Shown piece by piece: positions 40,229 through 51,800 of a stretch of 64,000 nucleotides of DNA. The notes under the pieces are model-generated. The model searched no databases, had not been told where the DNA came from, and saw only the letters and a program-made list of their open reading frames with translations. Origin of the DNA: a virus; the IMG/VR virus record IMGVR_UViG_3300012036_000220, positions 1 to 64,000 of that record; one strand, written 5' to 3'. How positions within the stretch are numbered: the stretch's first letter is position 1; every line of letters begins with the position of its first letter. The translations under genes were made by a program, and so were the position numbers.

Positions 40229-40785
40229 ACAAACAATCCAACATATTTCATATAAACAGTATTTCCACCATCATATGTCCATACATCCATTATATAGTGA
40301 TTTGTAAAATTTTCAATAGTAAACGGTGATGGAAAATCAGAAGATTTAATTAAAATTCCGCCAGCTTCGGATGTAAAAGACAATGTCTTTTGAGTAGCAT
40401 TATTTGGAATTAATTCAATTCGCATCTTTGCTAATTTACCAGAAGGAGGCCAATCAACAAAATTAACAGCAAGGTTATCAGAAATAACTGCGGTTTGATA
40501 ATGTCCGTTTAAAAAACTAAAATCAAAGCTACCGGCAAATGTACCAAGTTCAATAAACTCTTCTGTTATCTGAACAAGGTTGGCATCACTTATGTCATTT
40601 CCTGAAAAATCATTTCCTGTATTGACCTTTGCGGTGTCGTCTTGCAATTCTTCAACTTCGGCCTTAGCTGCTGCTAAACTGTCTTTTATGATAGAAAAAT
40701 TATCACGGAATCCTTGGGTATCGTTATCTTGTCCCGCAACTGGATATTCCGCGTCAATTGTGGTGCTTACTATGTTACTACTCAT
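40225..40785 (-). CDS. virion-associated protein with fibre-type N-terminal module
   Basis: A 186-residue protein. The N-terminal AEYPVAGQDNDTQGFRDNFS followed by a helix resembles the short N-terminal module of the fibre proteins at 44109-52960. The C-terminal part is beta-rich (FSFLNGHYQTAVISDNLAVN). AGAGAGGAAA precedes the ATG and a late box lies upstream. Probably a tail or fibre component. Confidence 0.65.
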   Translation of the reverse strand: MSSNIVSTTIDAEYPVAGQDNDTQGFRDNFSIIKDSLAAAKAEVEELQDDTAKVNTGNDFSGNDISDANLVQITEEFIELGTFAGSFDFSFLNGHYQTAVISDNLAVNFVDWPPSGKLAKMRIELIPNNATQKTLSFTSEAGGILIKSSDFPSPFTIENFTNHYIMDVWTYDGGNTVYMKYVGLFV

Positions 40786-40800
40786 GTTATTTCCTCTCTA

Positions 40801-40808
40801 TATTTATC
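40801..40808 (-). promoter_or_regulatory. late-type promoter box
   Basis: Minus-strand GATAAATA, 15 bases before the ATG at 40785, with AGAGAGGAAA between. Confidence 0.65.
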
Positions 40809-40809
40809 A

Positions 40810-43800
40810 TTATGCTATATTGAATTGATAATTTGCGAACAAGATATATTGCTCGTTTGAATTACCTGTTGTGCTATCTATCACATAACGATCGATTTCA
40901 AAGTTAAGTGTCTTGAAATCAAAACCATTGTTTTCTAAATTAAGTTTTATTTGTGAAGAACCGCTGGCTATGCAGTAACACAAAGGAAGAGCAAGAGTAT
41001 ATCCAATCTCTTGTATGCCTCCCAACTGCGCCGTTCTCATCCATAATGGTAAAAAGTTTCTTTCAGTTACTCCTGTTTCTTTTATACGGTTTCTCATATT
41101 CGTAATGTTAGAAATGTAACGAGTATTATCACCTTTGTTTCCAACATTAACCGCATCACTGTCTGCTGTTATTGTATTCATCCCTTTACGAGGACGAAAT
41201 TTAAAAGGTTCACTATCTGTAGTAGAGACAACCGTGACCATATTTCCATTTTCATCTATTATATCTTCGTCTCCGATTGTTATGATAGTATCATCCCCCG
41301 AAATTTTATGATAAAGTTGTTCTGTTGTTATTCTATTTCCATTAACATACATTTCAGGTAAACCGGTATTTGTTTGAAAAGAGTCCTTTTGGGTATCGTA
41401 GTTGATCATGTCTGCTGTTATCTTATCGTTATTAAGGGTTGAAAAACTTTCCCTAACTTTACCGTTTCTTGATTCATAAGGATCTATCACTTCTACATAG
41501 ACTACTTCGTAAACTATATCGTTGCTACCCGGATTCTTAGCTATTGCGGTTCTAATGTTACCTAATTTAAATTTTTTTCTGCCATGATTCTTAGCAACAG
41601 CGGCAACATAATTTTCAACCTCTTTAGTTTCAATTCCTGCATAAGCTAAAATTCTTACATCTCTTTGTAATCCAAAAGCAGGATCGTTCGGACGATATAT
41701 TAATTCAGATGGAAATATATCAGGATTTGATATAAGCTGAGTATATGCTTGCCTTTGTGATATAGGTAAAAATGGTTTCAAATATAGATTGCTATAAAGT
41801 AAATCATTTGGATCTATTACTGATATTGTAAATGTTCTAGTGGTAGCGGAAAAATTAAACCTATCTCTTGCTTCAACTGTAAAGACATATTCTCTATCAA
41901 AAGATGTATCGGCTCCGTCAAATATACAATTTCCACTGTCAAAAACAGTTAATCCGGGTTGACCAACTTCACCAAATTGTTTAACCTTACCAATTATCTC
42001 TCCATCAAATACAACTTCTAACCCAGGCGGTAACCTACCTTCAATTACACGATACAACAATTTTGCATTCGGAACCGAAGTTTGTGCTTCTACTTTAAAT
42101 GTACTTAGGAAATTGGCATTAATAGTTCCAAGATCAGATGGAGTTAACCAAGTTATAGTTGATTCAACATCACCTAATATCTTAACTGTAAATGTTTTAT
42201 CTTTAAATGGTTGTGTAGTTTCGTCTGTTGCTCCCGTTATTACATTTATTGAGAATGAAGTATCCGAGTATGCTCCTATACCTATATTGCGTCCTGCTTC
42301 TAATGTCCTTTGTAATCCAACGTCTAAATCAATACGATCATAAAAATCAGTTAACGTTGCTTCTATCGTAATTAAACTATTAGATGGTGCAAACAAAGAT
42401 TCAATTCTTGATATATTTCTATTTGTACTAGTAGAAGGAACACGGAGAATGAGTTGGTTATCAGCATTGGTTTCAAACACTGCGGTTGGAAAAACTCTCG
42501 CAACAGCTTCGTCAAATGTCTCAACAACCGAAGGTAGACCAATATTTGTTGGATCTATCTCTAAGTTAGACGAGTCTGAATATTCAATTACCCAAGTTGT
42601 AAATGGAGTAATACTTTGGACATTATACAATTCGGTGTCTGTAAATCGAAAGGTACTACCTTGTAATCTTACTTTTTGACTTTCTACTAAACTTTTTACA
42701 AAGATATAAGTCTGTGGACTGATTGCCTCTTCGTTTAAATTAATTGCAAAAGCAGGAGCCAAACTGGATGACAGGGTTAATAGATCATAATTGTCAAAAG
42801 TTCCATTAACTGCGGTTATAGTATAAGCAGAGTTTTCAATCTTAACTCTACGATTAAGAAGTGAATTTAAATCATCAACTCCGTCATCTAAACCGGTTGG
42901 TAGTTTATTAATTTTGAGAAAAGTTTTTCCTATTAATGTATCTTCATACACAACACCAGTTACAGTAACTTGATTAATATCTCCTGTAAATCGAGTTGCT
43001 CTTACTGTAAATTTATATTCTCTAGTAACAGCAGGTTGATACGGAACTCGTCCATAAATTTCACCCGTTATACTGTCTAATGTCATACCTGGTGGTAATA
43101 CAGAAAGAGTGTTATCATCATTTTCTGGAACTAACTGGTATCGAATCTTTCCTTGTACTTCACTAGTGTCAAGTGTATCTAAAAATAAAGTTAGGTAATT
43201 ATCAGCTCGTCTATAACCAAGTTCACTTGGAGTTAACCAGATTGGAGTACGAACATAGGTATTGTCTGCCGTAAACAATCCGGTCCCAGCCTGCATGATA
43301 GTATTATCTGCTCTAAGAAAATCGTCACCAACAACATAGATACGAAATACTCTTCTTGTTACAGTGTCACCATCACTCACTGTAACGGCAAATTGATAAA
43401 ATCTATTTAATTTTTTAGGAGAACGAGTTGGGATTGCATCGTCATAAAATCCGGAATCATAAAAAAATGAATCATATCCGCTTGCACTTAATACTCCAAA
43501 ATCATATGGATATCCGTCATAACCATTTGCATCAAAATATCCAGACCCCGCTGCTCTATCCAATGCAAGTATAGGATCTACAATACCAGATATTCTTCCA
43601 TCAGCTGATAATGTAAGTCCGGGAGGTAATTCTCCGTCGTCATCTGCAATAAAATATTCTAATTCGTCGCCTGCTGGAATATCTTCATCAATTGCTTGTA
43701 ATTCAAAATCAACTAACGAACTGTCAACTATAAAGAAGAGACCATTATTACCTATTGGTAATAATCCTTCATTTGTTAACCATATTGGTGAATCAGGACC

Positions 43801-44073
43801 AGAAACAACAACCTGGAAGGTTCTATCTTCAAACCTTCCGTCTGTTAATGTTGCCCGTAAAACAAAAGTTGAAATCTCATCTCTTGAAACTTGAAACGGA
43901 GTTCCTTCTATTCTAGTACCAACTAATCGTAGACCAGAAGGTAAACTTCCACTTATTTTTACTATAGACGGATTAACTAAACCATTTGCGAGCGGAAGCT
44001 CAAGTGAAACAGTTACCCTCTCTATCAGCGTACTAAGTGTTGAACCTGATGGTAGATTCCAAATATTTGACAT
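40810..44073 (-). CDS. large virion protein with putative Ig (He_PIG-like) repeats
   Basis: A 1087-residue beta-rich protein. At least four repeats end in the pattern LPPGLxLxxxGxIxGxV: residues near 45 (SLPSGLRLVGTRIEGTPF), 155 (ELPPGLTLSADGRISGIV), 330 (VLPPGMTLDSITGEIYGRV) and 685 (RLPPGLEVVFDGEIIGKV). These are cadherin/Ig-like modules that often sit on tail or neck fibres. Each repeat is followed by a strand such as REYKFTVRAT. Likely an external virion protein that touches the host surface. Confidence 0.75.
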   Translation of the reverse strand: MSNIWNLPSGSTLSTLIERVTVSLELPLANGLVNPSIVKISGSLPSGLRLVGTRIEGTPFQVSRDEISTFVLRATLTDGRFEDRTFQVVVSGPDSPIWLTNEGLLPIGNNGLFFIVDSSLVDFELQAIDEDIPAGDELEYFIADDDGELPPGLTLSADGRISGIVDPILALDRAAGSGYFDANGYDGYPYDFGVLSASGYDSFFYDSGFYDDAIPTRSPKKLNRFYQFAVTVSDGDTVTRRVFRIYVVGDDFLRADNTIMQAGTGLFTADNTYVRTPIWLTPSELGYRRADNYLTLFLDTLDTSEVQGKIRYQLVPENDDNTLSVLPPGMTLDSITGEIYGRVPYQPAVTREYKFTVRATRFTGDINQVTVTGVVYEDTLIGKTFLKINKLPTGLDDGVDDLNSLLNRRVKIENSAYTITAVNGTFDNYDLLTLSSSLAPAFAINLNEEAISPQTYIFVKSLVESQKVRLQGSTFRFTDTELYNVQSITPFTTWVIEYSDSSNLEIDPTNIGLPSVVETFDEAVARVFPTAVFETNADNQLILRVPSTSTNRNISRIESLFAPSNSLITIEATLTDFYDRIDLDVGLQRTLEAGRNIGIGAYSDTSFSINVITGATDETTQPFKDKTFTVKILGDVESTITWLTPSDLGTINANFLSTFKVEAQTSVPNAKLLYRVIEGRLPPGLEVVFDGEIIGKVKQFGEVGQPGLTVFDSGNCIFDGADTSFDREYVFTVEARDRFNFSATTRTFTISVIDPNDLLYSNLYLKPFLPISQRQAYTQLISNPDIFPSELIYRPNDPAFGLQRDVRILAYAGIETKEVENYVAAVAKNHGRKKFKLGNIRTAIAKNPGSNDIVYEVVYVEVIDPYESRNGKVRESFSTLNNDKITADMINYDTQKDSFQTNTGLPEMYVNGNRITTEQLYHKISGDDTIITIGDEDIIDENGNMVTVVSTTDSEPFKFRPRKGMNTITADSDAVNVGNKGDNTRYISNITNMRNRIKETGVTERNFLPLWMRTAQLGGIQEIGYTLALPLCYCIASGSSQIKLNLENNGFDFKTLNFEIDRYVIDSTTGNSNEQYILFANYQFNIA

Positions 44074-44094
44074 ACTATATCCCCTCGTATATCA

Positions 44095-44102
44095 TATTTA
44101 GC
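44095..44102 (-). promoter_or_regulatory. possible late-type promoter box (variant)
   Basis: Minus-strand GCTAAATA, 21 bases before the ATG at 44073, with GAGGGG between. One base off the common GATAAATA form. Confidence 0.4.
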
Positions 44103-44108
44103 AGGGTA

Positions 44109-44804
44109 TTAACTAGTACCGAAATCTATCTCAACTTCACTAGGGTTTGTAGCTGTGCCCATATCTACATCTACGTTTCTTACTATATATTCAAATGCAC
44201 TAGATATAGGATCTGAAACATCTCCAAAATCAAAATCATTAAAATATGAATTAATAGTTCTAATATCAATTCCGTAAACTAACCCATCAAGCGACCCTTG
44301 AAAATTATTAGCTTGTATGATATTGATATTAACGATGTCGTTTTGATCACCTTCAAGGTCGGCACCTAATTGAGGGGAGGGATCAGCCAACAATGATGCT
44401 ATTCCGGTATAATTGATAGTTAAGGTAGTACCACTAATACTAGTTTCAATGTCAGTACCGCCTATTATAGTTAATGTGTCGCCATCTTCTAATGCTACAG
44501 TTCCGCTATCTGAATTAATATTTAGATCTTGTAGACCTCCCAACGAACTAATAGTAATATCATTTGTAGTAGAAGAAAGGGTAATATTAGTTCCGGCTAT
44601 AATTTTCTTAAATTGTAAATCATTTACTACTTTAGAAGAAAAAATTCCTTCTCCGGAAGCGCCCTTATTTGACGCAGTAGTAGCCTCGGGTTGACGTAGA
44701 TCTAATTCTTCAAAATTATTATTTACTTTGATAAATGCCTCTCGGAGATCGTCACCGGTTCCGTCGTTTGCTATTCTACCTAAATTAATTAATTCTACAG
44801 TCAT
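44109..44804 (-). CDS. fibre-like virion protein
   Basis: A 231-residue protein. Residues 1-35 (INLGRIANDGTGDDLREAFI, then KVNNNFEELD) form a module shared with the next two genes. The rest is Thr/Asn/Gly-rich beta structure (GTNITLSSTTNDITISSLGG). Probably trimeric, attached to the virion through the shared N-terminus. Confidence 0.7.
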   Translation of the reverse strand: MTVELINLGRIANDGTGDDLREAFIKVNNNFEELDLRQPEATTASNKGASGEGIFSSKVVNDLQFKKIIAGTNITLSSTTNDITISSLGGLQDLNINSDSGTVALEDGDTLTIIGGTDIETSISGTTLTINYTGIASLLADPSPQLGADLEGDQNDIVNINIIQANNFQGSLDGLVYGIDIRTINSYFNDFDFGDVSDPISSAFEYIVRNVDVDMGTATNPSEVEIDFGTS

Positions 44805-44819
44805 GTTTCTCTCCTACTG

Positions 44820-44827
44820 TATTTAAG
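44820..44827 (-). promoter_or_regulatory. possible late-type promoter box (variant)
   Basis: Minus-strand CTTAAATA, 15 bases before the ATG at 44804. Weak match. Confidence 0.35.
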
Positions 44828-45899
44828 CAATTTGAACCCAAACACCATTTAGGTATGCGTTAAGATGTTGTAATCCATCACCCGCCGGATTCCATGCTGT
44901 TCCATCGGAATATGCAATCATTCCTGCTTGCGGGTTTGGTTCACCATTATTGTTGATATAAACAGTAGGAGTATTAAATTGTAACCAATTGGTGTTATTA
45001 ACTCCTATATAGATAACTCCGTCGGTAGTAATACCGTCGCCACCGTTAATATAGACATCACCACCGGCATCACCTAATCCACTTCCGCCTTGAATTGTAA
45101 GATTTCCACCTCTTGTTGTGCCAGAACCACCGCTCAATAAGAGTTCACCACCCTCTGTAACAATTCCCATACCGGCTTGGATTCGTAATATAACTCCGTC
45201 TTCGCTATCATTACCGTCAACTCGTTCTGTTTGAACATTACCAACTATTAATCCGTTCACACTATCAACTAGCATCGTGGAGTCATCAGCAAAAACACTT
45301 CCGCTTATATCTAATGTTTGTGTTGCCATTTGAACAGGAAAGCCGTTGTTCTGTAATTGAACCGCAATAATACTAGCAAAGTCAACAAATAGTTGTGATT
45401 CAGTTACTTGTACATCACTAATAACATTCCATGGAATAGTATTATTCACACCGTCAACTAAAAGCGTTGAATCATTGCCAAATATTGATCCTTGCACATC
45501 TCCAGTATAAGGAGCATCTGCTAATTGAAAATTTGGAACATCACTAATAACATTCCATGGAATAGAACTGTTAACTGCATCAACTAACAAAGTTGAATCG
45601 TCACCAAAAACTGATCCATTTATATCTGTTACTTCTGTTAAGAAATCTGGAGCATTTACTATGTTGCTCCAGCTTATTGATGCGTTCTGTGCGTCAACTA
45701 AAAGAGTTGAATCTTCAGCATACACGTTACCAATTATACTATTGATTACAGTAGTACCTGTACCCGGACCCTCTTCAAGAGTATCAATTCTTGAATAAAC
45801 TTCGTCAAAGTTTATGTTAACTTTTGTAAAGGCTACACGAGTTGGATCGCCGTCTCCTGCATTAGGAGAACTACCTATATTAACGGTTTGTTGTGCCAT
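44823..45899 (-). CDS. fibre-like virion protein with four DDSTLLVD repeats
   Basis: A 358-residue protein. The N-terminal module (NIGSSPNAGDGDPTRVAFTK, then VNINFDEVYSR) is shared with its neighbours. Four copies of a motif close to GSVFxDDSTLLVDxVNxxI follow (about residues 57-215), then a Gly-rich, collagen-like stretch (GGSGLGDAGGDVYINGGDG) and a C-terminal YSDGTAWNP end. Two of the repeats share a 28-base identical DNA segment, which points to recent duplication. The start overlaps the stop of the giant fibre gene by one base. Confidence 0.75.
   Translation of the reverse strand: MAQQTVNIGSSPNAGDGDPTRVAFTKVNINFDEVYSRIDTLEEGPGTGTTVINSIIGNVYAEDSTLLVDAQNASISWSNIVNAPDFLTEVTDINGSVFGDDSTLLVDAVNSSIPWNVISDVPNFQLADAPYTGDVQGSIFGNDSTLLVDGVNNTIPWNVISDVQVTESQLFVDFASIIAVQLQNNGFPVQMATQTLDISGSVFADDSTMLVDSVNGLIVGNVQTERVDGNDSEDGVILRIQAGMGIVTEGGELLLSGGSGTTRGGNLTIQGGSGLGDAGGDVYINGGDGITTDGVIYIGVNNTNWLQFNTPTVYINNNGEPNPQAGMIAYSDGTAWNPAGDGLQHLNAYLNGVWVQIA
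45412..45565 (-). repeat. direct repeat within the fibre gene
   Basis: A 28-base sequence (ACATCACTAATAACATTCCA continuing TGGAATAG on the plus strand) occurs identically at 45412-45439 and 45538-45565, 126 bases (42 codons) apart. It encodes IPWNVISDV in both copies. Confidence 0.8.
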
Positions 45900-48800
45900 T
45901 ATACCCTTCCTACAACTACTTCGATGATGCCATATCCGTCATCATCTTTATTCTCAAGTGCCTTACCTATGATAGTACCAATCTTAGCATTATTATCAAC
46001 ACATGCGTATCCCTTTATTGGACTAGTAACCATTAAGTCACCCTTTTTAATCTTACCAAGTACCTTAGTTGGTACACGTCCAGTTAATGCAACTGCGGTT
46101 ACATTTTCACCTGTCATCTTATCGTTCATTAAATGTGCCGGATTAGTTGAAACAACACCTGCTACTCTCACGTCTCCTTTACGAGAACCAATTGTAATTT
46201 CAAACTCTCCGCCAAACACAACAACAGTTCCGGGTTCATAAATAGCATCCGCTGTGTAATTTTCAGCCAAGTCAGCATAGCGTGCCGATGTTGATGTTCC
46301 GTAAATAACATTATAACCAAAACTTGCACTACCTATATCATATACTGCATCGACGTCTGGTACTACACCTGTTTTACTAAAAGTAAACGGTTTAACGGTT
46401 GTTCCGCCGCCAACATCAGCTACTAATATACCAACTTGTCCAGCAGTAGTAACACCGGTACTAGCACCAATTGCTATACCTGTAGATGCTGTCCCTCTTT
46501 CAGCAGGTGCTTCAATAAAGCTAGAATAAATCCAATCAACTGCTAAATTACTTTCTCCAGCAAGTGCTGAGTTAGTTTGTAGTATTGACTGGGTAGTTCC
46601 TGCACTACCTATGTCAATATTACCAGGTACTTGCATAGTTGGCTTTACTGCACCATTTGCGGTAAAGACTGTTCCTTGTGCCGGAGTTTTTACGTTTAAC
46701 TGTGTACCACTTAAACTTAAGACTTCATAAGTATTGTTACCACCTAATCTTAAACTTTCAACTCGTATTGATCCGTCATTTTGTGTTAACAATACTGAAT
46801 TTATACCAGATCCTGTTGTACTTGGAATAGCATATGGCGCAAGTGCACCACCACTTATATTACCAAGTATTCGATTATTTGCAATAGTTTCTAATTTAGA
46901 AAGAGTTAATGCACCATTTGTTAGTTCAACCCATCCATTAGTTGAAGTAAAGGTAGACGAATCAAAACTAGCTAGACCTAGATCAGATTGTGAAATACCA
47001 CTTGCATTTGCTCTAGTCGTTGCAGCATTCATTGTTAGTTTACTTTGAGAAATAGCTGCAGAAGCATTAATGTCTGCGTTGGCTATAGAACCAGCACGGT
47101 AATCAAGAGATACTTCAACTATACCACTTGTTCGAGTTACCGACGTAGTAATATCAGAACTACTTGAAATATCTGCATTAGATATTTCGTTAAATGGATT
47201 AGAAATAACACTTGCTGATTTTGAACCAATTGTAACAGTGATTGTATTACCATTACTTATAGCCCCTGCAAGAACACTATAGGTTATTAAAACTCCGTTA
47301 CCATATAATGTATCACCTGAAACGCTTTGAACATCAACAACAGTTCCTGTTCCGCCTGTACCATTGTCTATTACATCACCTTCAGCAAAAGGCCCATTAA
47401 CAACATTATTGACATAAATCTTTTTACGACCGGTTGCAATAACTATTTGTCCGGAATCATAAGAATTTGGAAACGTGTTTCGTAATTCTTCAAAGGTATC
47501 AAAATCTTCAATTAATCCATCGACGTAATCTTTTGTAGCTGCATCAGAACCATTAGCAGGAGCAGCTAAATTCGTTATCGTATTTGCGCCTGCATTTAAG
47601 TTACCGGTTAATTGTCCTCCAGTTGCAGCAACAACACCAGGCCCAATTAAGTCAGTAACGGTGTCACCAACATGATTAAAGCCTAGTCGACGATTAACAT
47701 ATCCTCGTATTGCAGATTGTGTTGGAACGATATCAGAAGCATTGTCTGCCATAGAAGTATCAGTTGAAAATTCACTAATAACAACACCACGTTTAAATCC
47801 AAAACCGTCTAAGTTTGAAAGAGCGATCGAAGCAGCAAATGTAACGGTTCCAGTTCCTTGGTCAACTGTAAAGAATCTTCCAACTCGAAACACACCATCT
47901 TGGTCGGTTGAAACATAAAACACTCTTCCTTTTGTTCTTTCTTCAACTTCGTTAGCTTGTTGCGGGTTTCTTGGATTACCAAACAATACATTAGGGAAGT
48001 TAGATTGATTAAAGCTACCAGTTCCTATGTTAAGGAAATCATGTCCTGTAACACGACACGTTGATATATTGATTGTTATAGTTCCGGTTTCACCTGCAGT
48101 TAATCCAGCTCTTAATGTAATAGTATTAGTACCTTGCACAACCGGCGTAATAAGTCCGCTTGAAGATGAAGCAGAGTTGATGATGTCAGATCCATCTACA
48201 TCGGTTATTTCAATTGTACCATAACTACCTCTGTCTACATAATTTGAGATACGATGTAATTTACCATCCCATCCAAAAATCATATTTCCTGAATTTAATC
48301 TGTTTATTTCTGCATCTTCTGTAAGTTCGGTTATTGCAATAATGGTATCACCTATTGTGCTTCCCATAGTTCCGCCACCACCCCTTGGATCGGCATTTGC
48401 AGCTTCCGTTATATTAACAATCAATCTTATATAATCATAAGGGGAATCAAAAGTTACAAGAGAACTACCGGTTGCTATTTCTTCACCAGTTGACTCAGTT
48501 GAACCAAAAGCTATAGATCGGTAAGTAGTAGTTGCTTCGTTATCAAAATTAACAGCAGTTGAAGGCTTCACAGCTAATGTATCTCTATTAGAAATATCAG
48601 TAAAGACAAATCCTGCGTTCTGTCGAACAGTTCCAGGAATCTTAGCAGCAGTTGCTTCAATTAATCCATTTTCAGCAAAGCCACTTTCGCTAACCGTAAA
48701 GTTAAATCTATAAACCTGACCGTCTTTTATTGGGGTATCGTTATTTGCTGGAACTGTTCCTGCTCCGCTTGCAGTTAGTATAGAACCGCCACCACTTACA

Positions 48801-51800
48801 GTATCAAAAGTTATAGTTAAGTCGTTAGCAGGACTTGCTCCACCTAATATAGCTCCGCTTATTGTAGCTGTTTCAGCTGCGGTATAACCACTACCTCCCG
48901 ATACAATGTCAACTAAGTAACCATTGTCAACTGTCTTCTTAATATTAAAAGAAGCAGAAGTTCCCGATCCACCATATGAGAATGTAGGATTAATTACTCC
49001 ACCTACTATCCTGTTTGTTATTTTTGTTACATTGGATAATTCGTAACGAGCCAATGTTCCACTATCATGGAGTACATCAATTTCTCCATTGTTTTGTGGA
49101 TTATGATCAAGGTCATAAACATAAAGAGAAATAGCTTCAACATCGTTATTAAATCCATCTATTGTTACAGATGTTGGAATTGAATTTGCTCCTAATGCAC
49201 CAGAAGTAGAACCAGTTAAAGTATTTGCAGTATCAAAGGTTCCTGATACAGTTTCAAGATATACTTGGTTGGTATCAGAATCAAATATAACATCACCTGT
49301 TGCTCCCGAACTTGCTTGAGTTAATGTTTCTCCAGATACAACAGATACAGTACCTGTTAATTTTAAGGTTGTATTTGATTTAAATATCTTAAATGGTTGT
49401 ATCATATTATCACGTAATATGATATCATCTGGAATTTCGTTTGGATCCGCCCCTTCTGCAACTAGTCCATATTCTCCATATGCATTAGACCCGTTAAGTG
49501 ATCTTATCTCCGAACCATTTTTTGAATAGTATGCAGTCCAGCAATAATAGGTAAACTGAGATACTATTTCAGATAATCCACCGTTTACACAAACTAATCC
49601 ATATCCTAGATCGTTCATCTGTACAAAATCATTACCTAGCATAGATCTATTACCTGCTGTTTGTATTGTTACAGTAACCGGTAATGAATCTAAATCAACA
49701 CCCGTTGGTAATATTGAAGTAACACCTGTAAATCCAGTACCTTCATTTGAAGTAGGATCAAGATAAAATGTTGCAGTTCCCGTTCCGGAATCATAGTCTG
49801 TAACAGCAACTAACTGGAAACGATTTCCGTCTATATAAAATGGTGCAGGAACTTGAGGCCTTCTTACAAACAATCCGGATCCTGCATCACTTTCAACTTG
49901 TAATATAAAAGGAGTTGTCTTGCTAACAACATTGACCTGAATGTTAGCACAGAATGCATCAATAAACATTCCTCCTCGAAATGTCTGACGATTTAAACTT
50001 TGTGAGAATGAAGAACCGGTTTGGAAATATGGAGATTTGGTTAGAACTTGTCCATCCGGATCAAGTACCATCATAAATCCACCATGTCCCTGAACTGTTA
50101 GGTTACGAATAATTGTAGCATCACCCATCATAAAGACATCTAATTCTCTATTATGTTTTGGAGGATTAAAATCAGCATCAAACGCATATGCGACTAAGTT
50201 TACTAATGAATTGAATGCAGTACCCGATCCACTCTCGGGAGTGTAATCTGTATCAATTACTTGATCAACAGATCCTAATTTTGCACCAAAAGCTGAATTG
50301 TCTAATACACTAGCAACAATAGTTTTGATATAATTAATTCCGTCTTCGGTTTCGCTAGCCTGGCTTGCTATAACAGAAAGTGCAGTTTGATAAAAATAAG
50401 ATCCTTGGGCACGGAGGGTTTCTGCACGTCCTCCATTTATCATATCAGATACAATAGCATCTATAATTAATCCAACATCTCTTCGACAGGTAGAGGTATT
50501 ATAAGTTAATGAAGGATAAGTTGCATTGATATATTCAATCACTTCTTCTGCAATAAATTCTCTGTTTCTATTAACTAGTTCTGCTGCTTCTATATAATTA
50601 CCCGGATTAGTTGCACCAAATGACGAAATGTCAATATCACTTGTTGGATCGTAAAGGTAATGTCTTCCAAACCATCCTACTTGGGTTCCTGTTAGCGGAT
50701 CAATATAAGGAATACCAGCCGTTGGAAGATTAGTGTCTTCAATTCCTGTAACAGATCCCGAATCACCAGTTAATCCGTCAAACTCTAAATCTCTATAGAA
50801 ATAAGTATTTGCCCAATAAGATTGAGATGCCTGATCCTTAGGGCGTACTATAACTCGACGGAATTCGTCTCCCTTAATCGAAACATTTTCTGATACACGT
50901 ATTGGAAAATCTTCGTAATAAATACCAGATTCAACTCGTATGCTAATTTGTCTTTCTTTAACGCGATTGGCATATTCAAGTTGTTCTCCAAGTATAAATT
51001 CAATAGGTTCAGTTAATATAAGATCAAATTGATCGTTACCTGTTGGGGTTGTTGTAGATGGATCAACTTCTCTACGATATTGAACAATAATTCCAAGTGC
51101 ACCTGATGTTTTACCTCTAACTAGCTTTCCAGGAAGTAGATCGGTATTATTCTCGTTACCTTGGTCAACATATCCCATTCCACCATTTGTAAACGAAATT
51201 TGATAAACTGAACCATCAACTACGTTTGGTGCTTCTAAAGGACCATCGTTTATAATATCAATTATGATGTTAAATTTTGCAGCAACAGATGACAACGAAG
51301 TTCCATCTACTACTTCTAATACATCAATTGTTTGCGTTACAATAGCATCACCGGTTTGTAAAGAAGTAACGGTTAAATTCTGCAAGATGTCATTCGTTAA
51401 ATTCTTTATCTTATTAATCGCTGCTAGTGTTTGAGTTAGCTGCTCACTAATTGCCGTTTGTGCCGATGGATTTGAATAATATCTAAGACCTGATTGACGA
51501 CTCAAATAGTTTGCATTGTTACCAGATAAAACGTCAAGTACGATAGAGTCAAGTATTAACCCAACGTCTCTACGACAAGTTGATTCGTCGTAAGTAAAAT
51601 TGGTATAAGTAGAATTAATAAACGCTATAGTTTCTTCAACAATGAAAGATCGATTAGCATCTATTAGATTCTTTACTGCACTTCTTCCAGCAACTGGAGA
51701 TTTAATCCCAGCAGTGGAAGTTACAGATACACCGGTTGCATTATCATATACAATAGTTTGTACGTATGGTCCTGGTTCCACAGGAGCAGAAATCATTATC

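Noticed and set aside
46734-47048. Plus-strand open frame in the giant fibre gene (and several similar ones at 1839, 2361, 42113, 42449, 51642)
   Set aside because: Antisense shadows of fibre codons; no ribosome binding sites and Pro/Val/Ser-rich translations typical of complementary-strand artefacts.
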